Part shown: piece after piece, positions 1-9,244 of the stretch
How positions within the stretch are numbered: position 1 is the first letter of the stretch
Layout of the letters: every line of letters starts with the position of its first letter
NCBI GenBank assembly: GCA_964391325.1
Contig: CAYMJM010000007.1
Coordinates: 1 to 42,635, forward strand
Direction of reading: 5' to 3'
DNA length: 42,635 nucleotides
DNA from: CAYMJM01 sp964391325
GTDB lineage: Bacteria > Patescibacteriota > Dojkabacteria > B142 > JAFGMG01
Made by a program: the position numbers and the translations under genes
Notes under the pieces: model-generated
What the model was told of the DNA's origin: nothing
Databases searched by the model: none
Seen by the model: the letters and a program-made list of their open reading frames with translations, nothing else

Positions 1-57
1 TATGAAAAATAGTACTTTGAAGTTTAACATATGTATTATATTTTTGTAATGAGAAGG

Positions 58-693
58 TCACCCAACTGCTTTCGCAGTTACAGTCATTTGGGTCCAATTA
101 CTAATCAGCGTGACTGTTTTTTCAGTAATGTTAATATTTGGAGCTTGGGACGATGTGTTGGATATTGATATAATCGTATAGTACTTCTGAGTCCCGTCCT
201 GGAAGTTAATATATAAATTATCCCCAGCTTTTGTTTGACTCAGGTACTGGCATCCAGCAGAATTTTGCTGGTCCAGACACTGCAAGATAGCTGATCCCTC
301 CATAGGATGGCTGCTAGGTGCATGCCATAATTTATTATTGGATATACTGTTGGTATTTTCATCACCTACAATTAAAGCGAAATAATTAATGGAAGGTATT
401 TGTACTGAAATCATCTGGGGCAGTGTCTTCTCTTGCGATATACTGAAATTGTAATTGTAGCTAGGGACCTGTTTCTCTGCATCAGAAACTTCTACAGCCG
501 GAATGGCGAAGTTATAATTGTACTGTTGAGGCACAATGTTGATATTCCTATCTGGTGATAGGGCACGAAGATTTCCAAACTCTACTTCTCTAAGTGCCAG
601 TACTAGTGAGTAAACTACAGCTCCTAGTGCGCTGATCGAGATTAAAATGACGAGTATGATTGTAATTGTTATCCCTCGATTTTCTGAAAACAT
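58..693 (-). CDS. Membrane-anchored sortase-fold protein lacking catalytic residues
   Basis: The 211-aa protein has one N-terminal membrane segment (about residues 8-34), a linker with two near-identical YNYNF[AS]I units (58-64 and 79-85), and a C-terminal domain that can be aligned by eye with the intact sortase encoded at 19232-19849. VQIPSINYFALIVG matches its LRIPKIGV strand, KLWHAP matches GVWRMP, KAGDNLYI matches RPGDEINI, and VTLISNW matches ILITCKY. The Cys of the TLxTC motif is replaced (LISN, 196-199), the catalytic His position has no His, and the late Arg is Thr (QMTVTAKAV). I infer an inactive sortase-like domain displayed on the outer face of the membrane, perhaps for binding or scaffolding. 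Two cysteines (139 and 148) could form a disulfide but do not sit where the nucleophile should be. The homology rests on pattern matching and is moderately sure. Confidence 0.55.
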   Translation of the reverse strand: MFSENRGITITIILVILISISALGAVVYSLVLALREVEFGNLRALSPDRNINIVPQQYNYNFAIPAVEVSDAEKQVPSYNYNFSISQEKTLPQMISVQIPSINYFALIVGDENTNSISNNKLWHAPSSHPMEGSAILQCLDQQNSAGCQYLSQTKAGDNLYINFQDGTQKYYTIISISNTSSQAPNINITEKTVTLISNWTQMTVTAKAVG

Positions 694-817
694 CTTCTTA
701 TATTGATAACATGCGGAAAATTAGCTAATTATAAAGGTTTTGGTATATTGATGTCTATACTATAGGATATTTTTATATATTTAATCCTGAGTACAAAGAT
801 GATTTTTAATTCTTATA

Positions 818-1414
818 TTATACCTTTAGTGGGATCTTATCGTAAACAGAGTAAATCGGACCCTTTTTGGTTAAAATACTTTTTATTACGTAGAGCTCCT
901 TGGCTAAGTATTGCTCAGGGTCGAAATCTATCTGATCTATAATCTCTCGAATCTGTTTTATTTGGCTCCTACTGATATCCTTTTTTACCCTTGCAATAGT
1001 CATATGTGAGAAAAATTTTTCATTATCTTTTTTAGTAATAACTTCGGATGGATGATATTGTCTAACCATGCTTTGAATTTCATCTACCAAGGTATTCAGC
1101 GCATCGTTGGCATAGGTAGTTAAGTATAAAACATTAGGCTTCTTCTGCCCTGGGAAACCAAATTCTATAGTTTCTGTCCGGATATTTACTTGCGGTAGTG
1201 TTGTAGTATTTAATTCTTCTATGATGTCATCAGCTATATGGGAGGAAACCTTGTTTCCTAAAAATTTTAAGGTCAGATGAATCTGCTCTAGATTTACAAA
1301 ACTAAATTTATAGCTAAATTTTGCAAGCTTTCTCCGTATATCCCTTGCTTGGTTACGAATATTTTTATCTGGCATAAGACAAATAAATAGCCGATGATAT
1401 GTATCATTCATCAT
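818..1414 (-). CDS. thpR: RNA 2',3'-cyclic phosphodiesterase (2H family, ThpR/LigT)
   Basis: This 198-aa protein carries the two HxTx motifs of the 2H phosphoesterase superfamily: HLTLKFLG (about 46-53) and HMTIARVK (about 137-144). The spacing and total length fit bacterial ThpR, which opens 2',3'-cyclic phosphates on RNA ends to 2'-phosphates and can also join tRNA halves through 2'-5' bonds. The start is a double ATG (1414 or 1411). No Shine-Dalgarno sequence is visible, but a TATAAT lies about 22 bp upstream. It stands alone on the minus strand, about 105 bp after the stop of the membrane-protein gene at 1519-2325. The family assignment is secure; its RNA substrate in this cell is not known. 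Confidence 0.9.
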   Translation of the reverse strand: MMNDTYHRLFICLMPDKNIRNQARDIRRKLAKFSYKFSFVNLEQIHLTLKFLGNKVSSHIADDIIEELNTTTLPQVNIRTETIEFGFPGQKKPNVLYLTTYANDALNTLVDEIQSMVRQYHPSEVITKKDNEKFFSHMTIARVKKDISRSQIKQIREIIDQIDFDPEQYLAKELYVIKSILTKKGPIYSVYDKIPLKV

Positions 1415-1518
1415 TATTAGTTCATATAATGATATTATACCTCAATTATACATAGATAATTAAGATACAGGTTCGTTATTGAAGTGAATATTATGGCACT
1501 GATAGGTAGAATAAGTTA

Positions 1519-2325
1519 TTACTGAATTCCATATAGCATGGTAAGGCTCAATGCCGTGATAGCAGCGTACTCCACAATGATCCCAAAGCTGAGAGTCCCT
1601 TCAGATTTATGATGAGTTAGTGCTACAGTAAAGTAGAATATTATTGTCGTTATAAAGGATGTTCGTAGAATCGATGAGTAATACTCAAACAATATTCCAG
1701 CAACTATTGTCAATAATACTGAAGATACGAAACTAAGAACTAAAAGTTTTATGTTGATGTCAAGGTTCTCTATGAAGATTCCGGCATACAGTAAAATATA
1801 AATAACCAGAAGGAACATCGTCACTATAAGAAGTGGCAGTGAATGTAAGCTAGCCAAGTTTAATACAGTGTTTGTAAGGCTAAAAAAGGCGAAAAATATA
1901 GCAAATGCGTATATAAAATGAGTAGATATCTCGATTTGGAACTTATCTTCCAGGTAAGCTCTAAGATTAATATAAAGTATTGAAATTACCAGGAAAAAGA
2001 GTATCAATATGAACGGAATGAAAAGAGTGACAGGATTAAAGTATACAAAAGTACTGAAACTTATAAGCAGAAGAGCTGGTATCAAACTATGATAAAAATA
2101 CTCTAAATATTTTGGATATATATTAACAATAGGCAAATTTAACTGCTGCAGTTTATTTATAGATACGAGCTTGAGAGAGTATATTTCGATGAGAATCAAT
2201 ATCATATTAACCGTTATGGCCAGAATAAAGGAATTAAGACTCTTGGCATCTATAATTAGATAAAATGATAAAGTTGCTATTAATGAGTATATAATACTTC
2301 TTTTATTGGCAGAGAGTCTAATCAT
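1519..2325 (-). CDS. Polytopic membrane protein of unknown function
   Basis: I do not recognise this 268-aa protein. It is almost entirely hydrophobic, with roughly eight or nine predicted membrane spans separated by very short loops. A short polar N-terminus (MIRLSANKRS) suggests the first span begins near residue 10. Its ATG overlaps the stop of the CAP-domain gene by 4 bp (ATGA at 2322-2325), so the two are probably translated together and may act together at the envelope. No transporter signature, conserved charged pair inside a span, or catalytic motif was seen. Confidence 0.7.
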   Translation of the reverse strand: MIRLSANKRSIIYSLIATLSFYLIIDAKSLNSFILAITVNMILILIEIYSLKLVSINKLQQLNLPIVNIYPKYLEYFYHSLIPALLLISFSTFVYFNPVTLFIPFILILFFLVISILYINLRAYLEDKFQIEISTHFIYAFAIFFAFFSLTNTVLNLASLHSLPLLIVTMFLLVIYILLYAGIFIENLDINIKLLVLSFVSSVLLTIVAGILFEYYSSILRTSFITTIIFYFTVALTHHKSEGTLSFGIIVEYAAITALSLTMLYGIQ

Positions 2326-3719
2326 ATCTGTGCACCATCTAAGAGTTCTCCAGCAGTCCCGCCTGCGATTGAAATAAGCAATAACAAGATAAATACAGAC
2401 ATGTGATAGTTAGTCTTTGTTCTTATTAATTCAAATGGGAGATCTGTCTTTGCTAGGGCAATATAATTGATTATCAGTAGTGCAATAAGTGCTCCAATAA
2501 AAAATATATTAACAGCCCTTCTAATCCCAATCTGGCTTAGCAATGAAACACTGCTTGAGCTATCCTCTAAAAGCTTAGTTTCTGCTACGAGTTCCCCTTT
2601 TATCTGTCCCAAGTCAAGGCTTTGTTCTGTTTTATTGGATGCTTGGTCATAAGCAATAATATGCAGTGTAGAATTATTGGTTATATAATTAATTGGTATT
2701 TGGGCGGTCCATGAGGTTTCTGTTTCTTGTACAATGGTTACATCCTCTACACTTGTTTCTATACTAATAGTGTCACTTGAGGAGCTGATTTCCGCTATTG
2801 CATATGATTCCTCACCTTGTGTGATTGAGCTTAAAGTTATCCATCCGATTTGTGGAGGGATTGTGTCAACAGTAAAACTAACAGTATCAGAGATATTTTG
2901 TCCTTTTAATTCGGCTTTTATAGTATGGGATCCTTCTATTAAAGCTGATTCGTCTGCTATTTTATATGTAAATAATCCTTCTTTAGAGATAGTTTCTCCG
3001 AGTTTTGATGAGGAGTTTGATAATTCGACTGTTCCTGCGGATGCATGTCCCTTGATTTCCGGGGTATTAGTATTGATTAGTTCATCTTTTTTTGGTGAGT
3101 CTATTGTAATTTTGCCATACTGTACTTGTTTAGTCACTGTATTTTTAGCAGCAGGCGATGTAGTAGGAGGTGTATAAGTACTTCTTTTTCCAAAATGTAC
3201 TACGATAACAGCATTATTATCTACTCCTTGGAAATTTCCATATTCTATCGCTATACCAATTTCATCAAATTCCGGCCTGAGGATGTTTTCTCTATGCGTT
3301 AGGCTATTCAACCAGGCAGTAAAAACTTTATGGTTATCAGTAAATCCTTCTGCAAGATTTTCTCCTGCGTATAGATAATTGTAACCGGCATCCTTAAAAA
3401 AATCCCACGGGGATCTTCCTTCCGGGCAATAATGATCCCAGCAGTTGTGTGCAATCATTGCTTTTGCCTTACGTCTAGCTGATTCATTTAAGCTGGAATT
3501 TAGGCTTAATTTTCCCAAACCATGCTTTTCACGTTCCAGGTTATGTAGTTGTAATAAACTTTGTGAATCTACAGCAGCTTGCGTTTTGAAGGAAGATATA
3601 TCTGCTGTGAGAATATTAAATACTAGCAAAAACAGTGTGTAGCTGGTGATTAGCCCCTTAGATAAAAGACGTGGGGTATAATGATTTGTTTCAGTTGGAA
3701 GAAATAAATTTTTTAGCAT
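2322..3719 (-). CDS. CAP (SCP/PR1)-domain surface protein with membrane-anchored C-terminus
   Basis: The 465-aa protein starts with a membrane or signal segment (about 20-40), followed by a CAP domain (about 55-175). Recognisable pieces are LLQLHNLEREKHGL, the His in AHNCWDH, GENLAEGF, AWLNSLTHRENIL and the strand EIGIAIEYG, the usual order of bacterial CYTH/CAP (YkwD-like) domains. A Pro/Thr-rich linker then leads to a beta-rich Ig-like domain (about 205-285) and further beta structure. Two membrane segments close the protein (about 400-422 and 438-458). CAP proteins are extracellular and their bacterial biochemistry is poorly known. A minus-strand TATAAT (3724-3729) ends only 4 bp from the ATG, so the mRNA may be leaderless. 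The downstream gene overlaps by 4 bp. Confidence 0.8.
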   Translation of the reverse strand: MLKNLFLPTETNHYTPRLLSKGLITSYTLFLLVFNILTADISSFKTQAAVDSQSLLQLHNLEREKHGLGKLSLNSSLNESARRKAKAMIAHNCWDHYCPEGRSPWDFFKDAGYNYLYAGENLAEGFTDNHKVFTAWLNSLTHRENILRPEFDEIGIAIEYGNFQGVDNNAVIVVHFGKRSTYTPPTTSPAAKNTVTKQVQYGKITIDSPKKDELINTNTPEIKGHASAGTVELSNSSSKLGETISKEGLFTYKIADESALIEGSHTIKAELKGQNISDTVSFTVDTIPPQIGWITLSSITQGEESYAIAEISSSSDTISIETSVEDVTIVQETETSWTAQIPINYITNNSTLHIIAYDQASNKTEQSLDLGQIKGELVAETKLLEDSSSSVSLLSQIGIRRAVNIFFIGALIALLIINYIALAKTDLPFELIRTKTNYHMSVFILLLLISIAGGTAGELLDGAQI

Positions 3720-3807
3720 GGTTATTATATTCTATATAAGCTTGTATAAGAAGTCCAACATAGCTCAGAAATAAATAGTATTGGCTTTTTAGCTCGTTCA
3801 ATAATAT

Positions 3808-3985
3808 AATTAATGTGAATTGCGAATAAAGAATTTCGATGTATGTTAATATTCGTGTCTTCCTGAGCCTGTCCGCCAGCCAGCTGGTGCTGTCGAAGGA
3901 TAGACACGAAATAGTAAGCGAGAAGTGTCACCTTGAGCTTGTCGAAAGGTAGACACTTCTCGCTAATTCGCAATTCGCATTAATT
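3808..3985. repeat. MITE-like palindromic repeat, copy 1
   Basis: A 178-bp intergenic element with 20-bp terminal inverted repeats: 3808-3827 pairs with 3966-3985 with one mismatch. The interior is hairpin-rich, with GAGCTTGTCGAAAGG-type segments and inverted GCGAGAAGTGTC / GACACTTCTCGC arms. The stretch 3918-3941 is identical to 29949-29972 in copy 2. It lies between the divergent CAP and gltX genes and has no coding capacity. It resembles non-autonomous palindromic repeats; no transposase is present in the window. Confidence 0.75.
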
Positions 3986-4008
3986 AGCTATATTGTTAAT
4001 AGGAAGTA

Positions 4009-5502
4009 ATGACGAAAATCAGAACAAGAATAGCACCTAGTCCTACAGGATATGTCCATATAGGCACGATGCATAATGCTCTATTCGCCCATGCCTTAGC
4101 AAAACACAACCATGGTGACTTTATTTTACGAATTGAGGATACGGATAGAAAGCGTTTTGTAGAAGGTGCAGCAGAAGAATTGTACAAAATGCTGGATGAA
4201 TTTGGCTTAACCCCAGATGAGGGTCCAGAGCAGGGAGGCCCATACGAACCATATATACAATCCGAAAGAGTATCTAGCGGTATATATATGCAGAAAGCTC
4301 AGGAGTTGGTGTCAAAAGGATACGCTTATTACTGTTTCCTAACAGAAGAAGAATTGTCAGAAATTAAAATGAGGGAAGAATATAAAAACAAGGCTTTCAG
4401 ATCTCCTTATAGAGACCTGACTACTGAAGAAGCAGAACAGCGCATATCTCAAGGAGAAGAGTATGTAATAAGGCTTAAAGTTCCCAATAGTGAAGAAATT
4501 GTAGTAGATGATGCGATCTTAGGAACAGTAAAGTGGAACTCAAATGATATTGATGACCAAGTGTTAATTAAGTCTGATGGCTTCCCTACATATCATCTTG
4601 CGGTCGTTATAGATGATAATGACATGAAGATTACTCATGTGACTCGATCATACGAATGGCTACCCAGCACACCTAAACAAATTTTACTCTATAAGTACTT
4701 AGGCTATGATATGCCTGTGTTTGCGCATAGTTCACTCATTTTAGATCCGGAAGGAGGTAAGTTGTCAAAACGAAAAGGAACAGTTTCAGTGAAGCAGTTT
4801 CTTGTTGAAGGTTATCTAGTAGATGCTATTAAAAACTTCCTTATGCTTCTAGGGTGGGCTCCGCCAGTAGAAAGAGTCCATGGTGAAAAAGAAAGGGAAA
4901 TTTTTTCTCATGAAGAGTTTATTGCTATGTATGCTCTGAAAGAGAGGCAAAAGACAAATGCAGTTTTCAATAGGGAAAAATTATTATGGTTTAATAGTCA
5001 GTATATTAAAAATAAACCAGTTGAAGAATTAGCCGAGATATTTATTAAATGGATGGAGCAATATGCTGAAAATAAACTGCTGTTAAAGTTTATTAAGGAG
5101 GATAAAAAGTTAGCAGATAAGTTAGTTCTGATAAGAGAAAGAACCAGAACTCTGGTGGAAATTAGTGAGACACTGCAGTTTTTCTATATTGCCCCAGAAA
5201 AATTAAACCTCAACATAAAACAGCTAAAGACGATTCCTAATATACAGAATGTAGCTCAGGATGTTCTTAACCTAATTGAGAAGATGGAGGCTGATACTTC
5301 CAGGTGGTCAAATGAAGAGTGGGCTGCCCAAATGAAAATATTTTCATCTAAATATGGATTAAAACCTGGCGATTCTTTTATGGTATTGAGGGTGGCTGTT
5401 GTCAATTCCCCTTTTTCTCCGCCACTTTTTGAAGCGATGCAAATTCTAGGAAAAGAGGAAGTTATTAAAAGATTAAAAAGACTTATAAATCAAGATAGAT
5501 GA
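4009..5502 (+). CDS. gltX: Glutamyl-tRNA synthetase
   Basis: A 497-aa class I aminoacyl-tRNA synthetase that charges tRNA with glutamate (and possibly tRNA-Gln, if the cell uses the amidotransferase route). The N-terminus shows IAPSPTGYVHIGT with the HIGH-type signature at 17-20, then LRIEDTD. The KMSKS-type loop is KLSKRK (about 251-256). The C-terminal helical anticodon-binding part is present and the length is normal for bacterial GltX. AGGAAG just upstream of the ATG is a possible weak ribosome binding site. The stop overlaps the ATG of the next gene by 4 bp (5499-5502), so this housekeeping gene heads a small operon with two unusual proteins. Confidence 0.97.
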   Translation: MTKIRTRIAPSPTGYVHIGTMHNALFAHALAKHNHGDFILRIEDTDRKRFVEGAAEELYKMLDEFGLTPDEGPEQGGPYEPYIQSERVSSGIYMQKAQELVSKGYAYYCFLTEEELSEIKMREEYKNKAFRSPYRDLTTEEAEQRISQGEEYVIRLKVPNSEEIVVDDAILGTVKWNSNDIDDQVLIKSDGFPTYHLAVVIDDNDMKITHVTRSYEWLPSTPKQILLYKYLGYDMPVFAHSSLILDPEGGKLSKRKGTVSVKQFLVEGYLVDAIKNFLMLLGWAPPVERVHGEKEREIFSHEEFIAMYALKERQKTNAVFNREKLLWFNSQYIKNKPVEELAEIFIKWMEQYAENKLLLKFIKEDKKLADKLVLIRERTRTLVEISETLQFFYIAPEKLNLNIKQLKTIPNIQNVAQDVLNLIEKMEADTSRWSNEEWAAQMKIFSSKYGLKPGDSFMVLRVAVVNSPFSPPLFEAMQILGKEEVIKRLKRLINQDR

Positions 5503-7268
5503 GAAAATTACTGCCCTTATACATCATATTACTAGTTTTTGGATACTTGTGTTTGTCTCCGGTGAAGGCCCAGGATAACCTGCAGATAAGTGTCAGTCAG
5601 GTTGTAGAAATTCATTCAGAAGCAGAGATCTCCATATCATACAAGGTAGTAGTTGATAACCAATCACAAGAAAATTTGATTTCCAGTATAGATTTATTCG
5701 TACCTTTCGAGGACTACAAGATCAGCTATGTTTCTGGAGCCTATTACAAACAATTGGGTAAAAAAATTTCTATTGATTTTGGTAATAATCCTATAGACCT
5801 TAAGCAGCAGAAGACGATACTAATTAAGGGAAAGACTACTCGAAGTTTGCTTCAACAAACAGGGGAAAAAGTCCTATATATGCATAACTTCGGAACGAGT
5901 GGTCTTGTTAAGAGTTTCACCTCAACAGTTGTTTATCCTCAGGCTTGGGGTGCTCCGACTTATATCTCAAGAAAAGTAGAGCAGTCTGGTATCGGAAGCT
6001 TATCTACTGAGACAAATAAAGATTTTTATGTAGTTTGGGGAGACAGCGCAAATTTAGCTTACTACTTTAGGTACAAGGTAGAGTCAGCAACCAAAAATTT
6101 TATTGTTCCTGCATTAGCAAGCAACTGTAATCAGAGGGCTTCCATAGATAATTATCATAATATAACTGAATTCGTTGCTGATTCGAGTCAAAATGTTTAT
6201 GGAGTTTCTACAACTGGTCAGGAAATTGAGTTAGATGGGAGAATTGATCTTAATTACCTACAAAGTTTATGTAGTGATTACTCTCCTTTTGAGTCTGTAG
6301 AAAGTTATGATTATGATTTTCCCGAAGCTGAAGGATCGACTAGTAGGGAGAAAATAGAATTTGTAGCTAATTACCTTAAAAACTCTTTTAAAATCACGCA
6401 GTATAGAGCACTTGAAGAAAGCATACAATCTATGTCAGGAGACAGAATCAATTTGTCTCTTATAGCTTTCCTTTGGCTTAGAGAAGAGGGTATTCCAAGT
6501 AATTTGCATTTAGGATGGAATTATAGTCAAATCGGATATTCAAATAAACTTGTGTCTTGGCTAAGCTGGTATGAAGATAAACAAAGCACCTGGCGAATGC
6601 TGGACATAGAAAATTATTTGGCAGATAAAACTGATATCATTGATATGATTGATGTGCAGAGGATCCGTTTGTATAATCTAAATAAACTGAGTAATAGAAA
6701 TTTAAGTATTATTGAGTCTATTTCAAATAATTCATTTAATCCTATAATAAATGTAAATCAGTCTGGCCAAATTGCTGAGGAAGGAGAAGCTGAAGTAGAA
6801 CTAAAGTGGAAAAAAGAGGGTAGGGACTTTAACAAAATTATCGGGAAAATAAGTGTTCTTAATAATTCAAACCAATTATTTGTGCTGAAAGATATACAAG
6901 TCAACGGGAAGTCAACTTACTATAAGGATGGAATATATAGTCCAGTTATTCTTCCAGGGGAGAGCAGAGAAATAGAGTTTGACTATCATCAAACACTAGG
7001 GGAAATTTTGAATAGAAAAAGCTCAGTTTCATTAATATTAAATTACAGACTGGGCAGTAAAAATTTACAGTATTCTGAAGCTAGCACTGTTGCGCCTGTA
7101 AGTTTACTTTGGGGAGTAGTGTTGCTGATTAGTTTGATAGTACTTACTTTTACGATTTATTTTTTATTGAATTTAAGGTTTACAGCAAAGTTGTTCGGCT
7201 TGACAAATTTAGCTTTAACTCGACTAGCCTCATTTGTTCGGGTAAAATATAATAAACTGATTAGATAA
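5499..7268 (+). CDS. Secreted, membrane-anchored transglutaminase-like protein without catalytic Cys/His
   Basis: The 589-aa protein has a signal peptide (1-24, ending near PVKAQ), beta-rich N-terminal domains, a central papain-like transglutaminase-type domain, another beta domain and a C-terminal membrane span (about 540-565) with a basic tail. The core reads SGDRINLSLIAFLWLREEGIP (in two parts: SGDRINLS at 313-320, then LREEGIP). Active homologues have GDC with the nucleophile at the third position, where this protein has Arg316. The HAW motif aligns with VSWLSWY (352-358), so the His is also missing, while the Asp appears kept (LDIEN, Asp369). I infer a non-catalytic extracellular domain protein. 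It is translationally coupled to gltX and followed 6 bp later by the PEP-synthase-like gene. Confidence 0.6.
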   Translation: MRKLLPLYIILLVFGYLCLSPVKAQDNLQISVSQVVEIHSEAEISISYKVVVDNQSQENLISSIDLFVPFEDYKISYVSGAYYKQLGKKISIDFGNNPIDLKQQKTILIKGKTTRSLLQQTGEKVLYMHNFGTSGLVKSFTSTVVYPQAWGAPTYISRKVEQSGIGSLSTETNKDFYVVWGDSANLAYYFRYKVESATKNFIVPALASNCNQRASIDNYHNITEFVADSSQNVYGVSTTGQEIELDGRIDLNYLQSLCSDYSPFESVESYDYDFPEAEGSTSREKIEFVANYLKNSFKITQYRALEESIQSMSGDRINLSLIAFLWLREEGIPSNLHLGWNYSQIGYSNKLVSWLSWYEDKQSTWRMLDIENYLADKTDIIDMIDVQRIRLYNLNKLSNRNLSIIESISNNSFNPIINVNQSGQIAEEGEAEVELKWKKEGRDFNKIIGKISVLNNSNQLFVLKDIQVNGKSTYYKDGIYSPVILPGESREIEFDYHQTLGEILNRKSSVSLILNYRLGSKNLQYSEASTVAPVSLLWGVVLLISLIVLTFTIYFLLNLRFTAKLFGLTNLALTRLASFVRVKYNKLIR

Positions 7269-7274
7269 CTGCCA

Positions 7275-9242
7275 ATGAATAATACTCGAAAAATATACGA
7301 CCTTGCTTCCCTTTCAACATCAGGGCATGAGTATATTGGGCAAGAAGCTGCTCAATTAGTGAGTCTAATTGCTGCAGAGATTCTCATACCGCAAACTTAC
7401 CTTATCACGACTAGAGCCTTTGACGAGTACATACAAGACAATGACTTCTTTGATTTTATACTCGAAAAATTAGCTGAAATTGAAAATAATCCTCGGGCAG
7501 TAAAGAAAAATGCCAAAGAAATACAAAAGAAATTCCTAGAAGGTAAAATCAGTAAGTCCCTTAATAAGGAACTTCTTGAAATGTACAAAAAACTTTCAGG
7601 GTTAAGTAAAGTTGCTGTAGAAATTCAGCCGTCTTTCTTGAATAAAAGTCTAGCTGAGTCCTATGCTAGTGCCTCTAGCTATAAGTCTATCTATGGTGTT
7701 GACAGTATTATAGATACTATAAAACAAGTCTGGGCTAATTTATTTTCTGAGGAAGCTTTATTGTACAGAGAGCAAGCGAGATATGAAGGACCGCTTTCTC
7801 TGCCAGTATTAATTAAAAAGGATCCTATGGTCGAAGTTTCTGTGCTGGTGGATACGGTGTCTCCTTTAACAGTGCAAGATAATATTGAACTGGAAGCTAT
7901 TGTTGGAAATATAGCTCCCCTACTGGAGGGTAAGCTCATTGGAGACAGGTATATTTATAGTTTGAAAGAGGATGTTATTAAGGAAAAAAACATTACTGAG
8001 CAGGAATGGATGGAAGTATATCGATTTACCAAAAATAAGTTTAAGAAAGAAAAAATAGATATTTCCAAAGTATGGAAATCAAAACCTAAACTTTCAGATA
8101 ATCAGATAGTAAGAATTGGCTCTATTATTAAAAGACTCAAGTCGTTATTTGATAATACGGCCACAGTAGTTCTCGGAGTTGAGATGGGAAGAATTATCGT
8201 CTTAAGTATTACTCAACAGGTTTATGAAGAGCCTGAGACAGAACCTAGAGTTGAAGCTATCTCCCATCTGGACATATTAAGACAGAAGCTAGAAACAGAA
8301 GTAGAGCCGGTTGATAATCAGACAATTGCAACCTCACCTGCTGTTACTTTGATAACTGAAGAACCTGAAGAAGTCGAAACTGAAGTGACGCAGATTGAAG
8401 ATGAAAAACAGATGGAGGAGGTTCAGCCGATTAACAAGATTTCCACTGTGGTAGATGTTTACAGTTTAGATTTTGATGATACTGTCTATAAAAAGTATTC
8501 CAAAAATATTGAGGGCTTACTTTCACTAAGTGGCGATAATTTTGTTCAAAAAAGTAGAGAGGACTACCAAGAGCTGATAAGGCAAAAAACACAAACAGTG
8601 GACAAGATAGTAGATTATATAGCAGAAATTGCAGGCAAAGTTGAAGTGCCAATTATATATACTTTTGCTTCTGAAATATACCGTGAAGACTTTGGCAGCC
8701 CGTTTGGAGCATCTAGGATATCTGGAGGACAGTCTCTAGCCGAAATTGAGCTTGAAGCAATTCGGGTGGTCAGAAACAAAAGAAATATGAAAAATGTCTG
8801 GTTGGCTATTCCTTTTATCCGAGATATCAATGAATTTCTGGAAGTTAAAAAACTGATTTTCCTATCAAAGTTGCGTAGGTCTCCTTCCTTAAAAATATTT
8901 GCCGTTATAGATAATGCCTCAAGCGCACTTCTTATTGAAGATCTGGATGAGGCAGGAGTTGATGGCCTTATTTATAATTTAGATAGTCTGTCTAAAAATA
9001 CTCTAGGCTTTTTTATTCCAGGAAAGACCCCTGCACCAGGAATTGTAAAACTTTTGGAAGCCAGTATGAAACAAGCTGGAGACTATAAAATCAAGAGTAT
9101 TGCTTCTGGAAAAAGCATAGGTATTTCGTATGACTTAAAAACGCTTATTCCTCTTGGATTTACTGCTGTAGCAGTAAAAATAGAACAGGTTGAAGAGACC
9201 AAAAATAAAATTAGAGAAATTGAAAAAAGTAAGTTTAAATAA
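7275..9242 (+). CDS. PEP synthase-like protein lacking the phosphohistidine domain and active-site residues
   Basis: The first ~320 residues follow the PEP synthase/PPDK ATP-binding region: GQEAAQLVSLIAAEILIPQTYLITTRAF, VWANLFSEEALLYRE, a GDRYIYSLK segment and LSDNQIVRIGSIIKRL. The invariant VAVRSSATAED is replaced by VAVEIQPSF (from residue 113). An acidic linker (about 325-395) stands where the swivelling phosphohistidine domain should be, and no TSHAA motif exists. The C-terminal half keeps outlines of the PEP/pyruvate TIM barrel (GASRISGG, VWLAIPFIRDINEF, DEAGVDGLIYNLD) but the terminal catalytic Cys region reads SIASGKSIGIS. I infer a pseudoenzyme, possibly regulatory or structural. A true PEP synthase is unlikely from this gene. 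It is the last gene of the gltX operon and converges with the next gene after 2 bp. Confidence 0.6.
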   Translation: MNNTRKIYDLASLSTSGHEYIGQEAAQLVSLIAAEILIPQTYLITTRAFDEYIQDNDFFDFILEKLAEIENNPRAVKKNAKEIQKKFLEGKISKSLNKELLEMYKKLSGLSKVAVEIQPSFLNKSLAESYASASSYKSIYGVDSIIDTIKQVWANLFSEEALLYREQARYEGPLSLPVLIKKDPMVEVSVLVDTVSPLTVQDNIELEAIVGNIAPLLEGKLIGDRYIYSLKEDVIKEKNITEQEWMEVYRFTKNKFKKEKIDISKVWKSKPKLSDNQIVRIGSIIKRLKSLFDNTATVVLGVEMGRIIVLSITQQVYEEPETEPRVEAISHLDILRQKLETEVEPVDNQTIATSPAVTLITEEPEEVETEVTQIEDEKQMEEVQPINKISTVVDVYSLDFDDTVYKKYSKNIEGLLSLSGDNFVQKSREDYQELIRQKTQTVDKIVDYIAEIAGKVEVPIIYTFASEIYREDFGSPFGASRISGGQSLAEIELEAIRVVRNKRNMKNVWLAIPFIRDINEFLEVKKLIFLSKLRRSPSLKIFAVIDNASSALLIEDLDEAGVDGLIYNLDSLSKNTLGFFIPGKTPAPGIVKLLEASMKQAGDYKIKSIASGKSIGISYDLKTLIPLGFTAVAVKIEQVEETKNKIREIEKSKFK

Positions 9243-9244
9243 AC

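Noticed and set aside
2734..3177. Plus-strand open frame of 147 codons inside the CAP gene
   Set aside because: It is antisense to a well-supported coding region and resembles no family.
3808..3985. CRISPR array
   Set aside because: The repeats are inverted, not regularly spaced direct repeats, and no cas gene is present.
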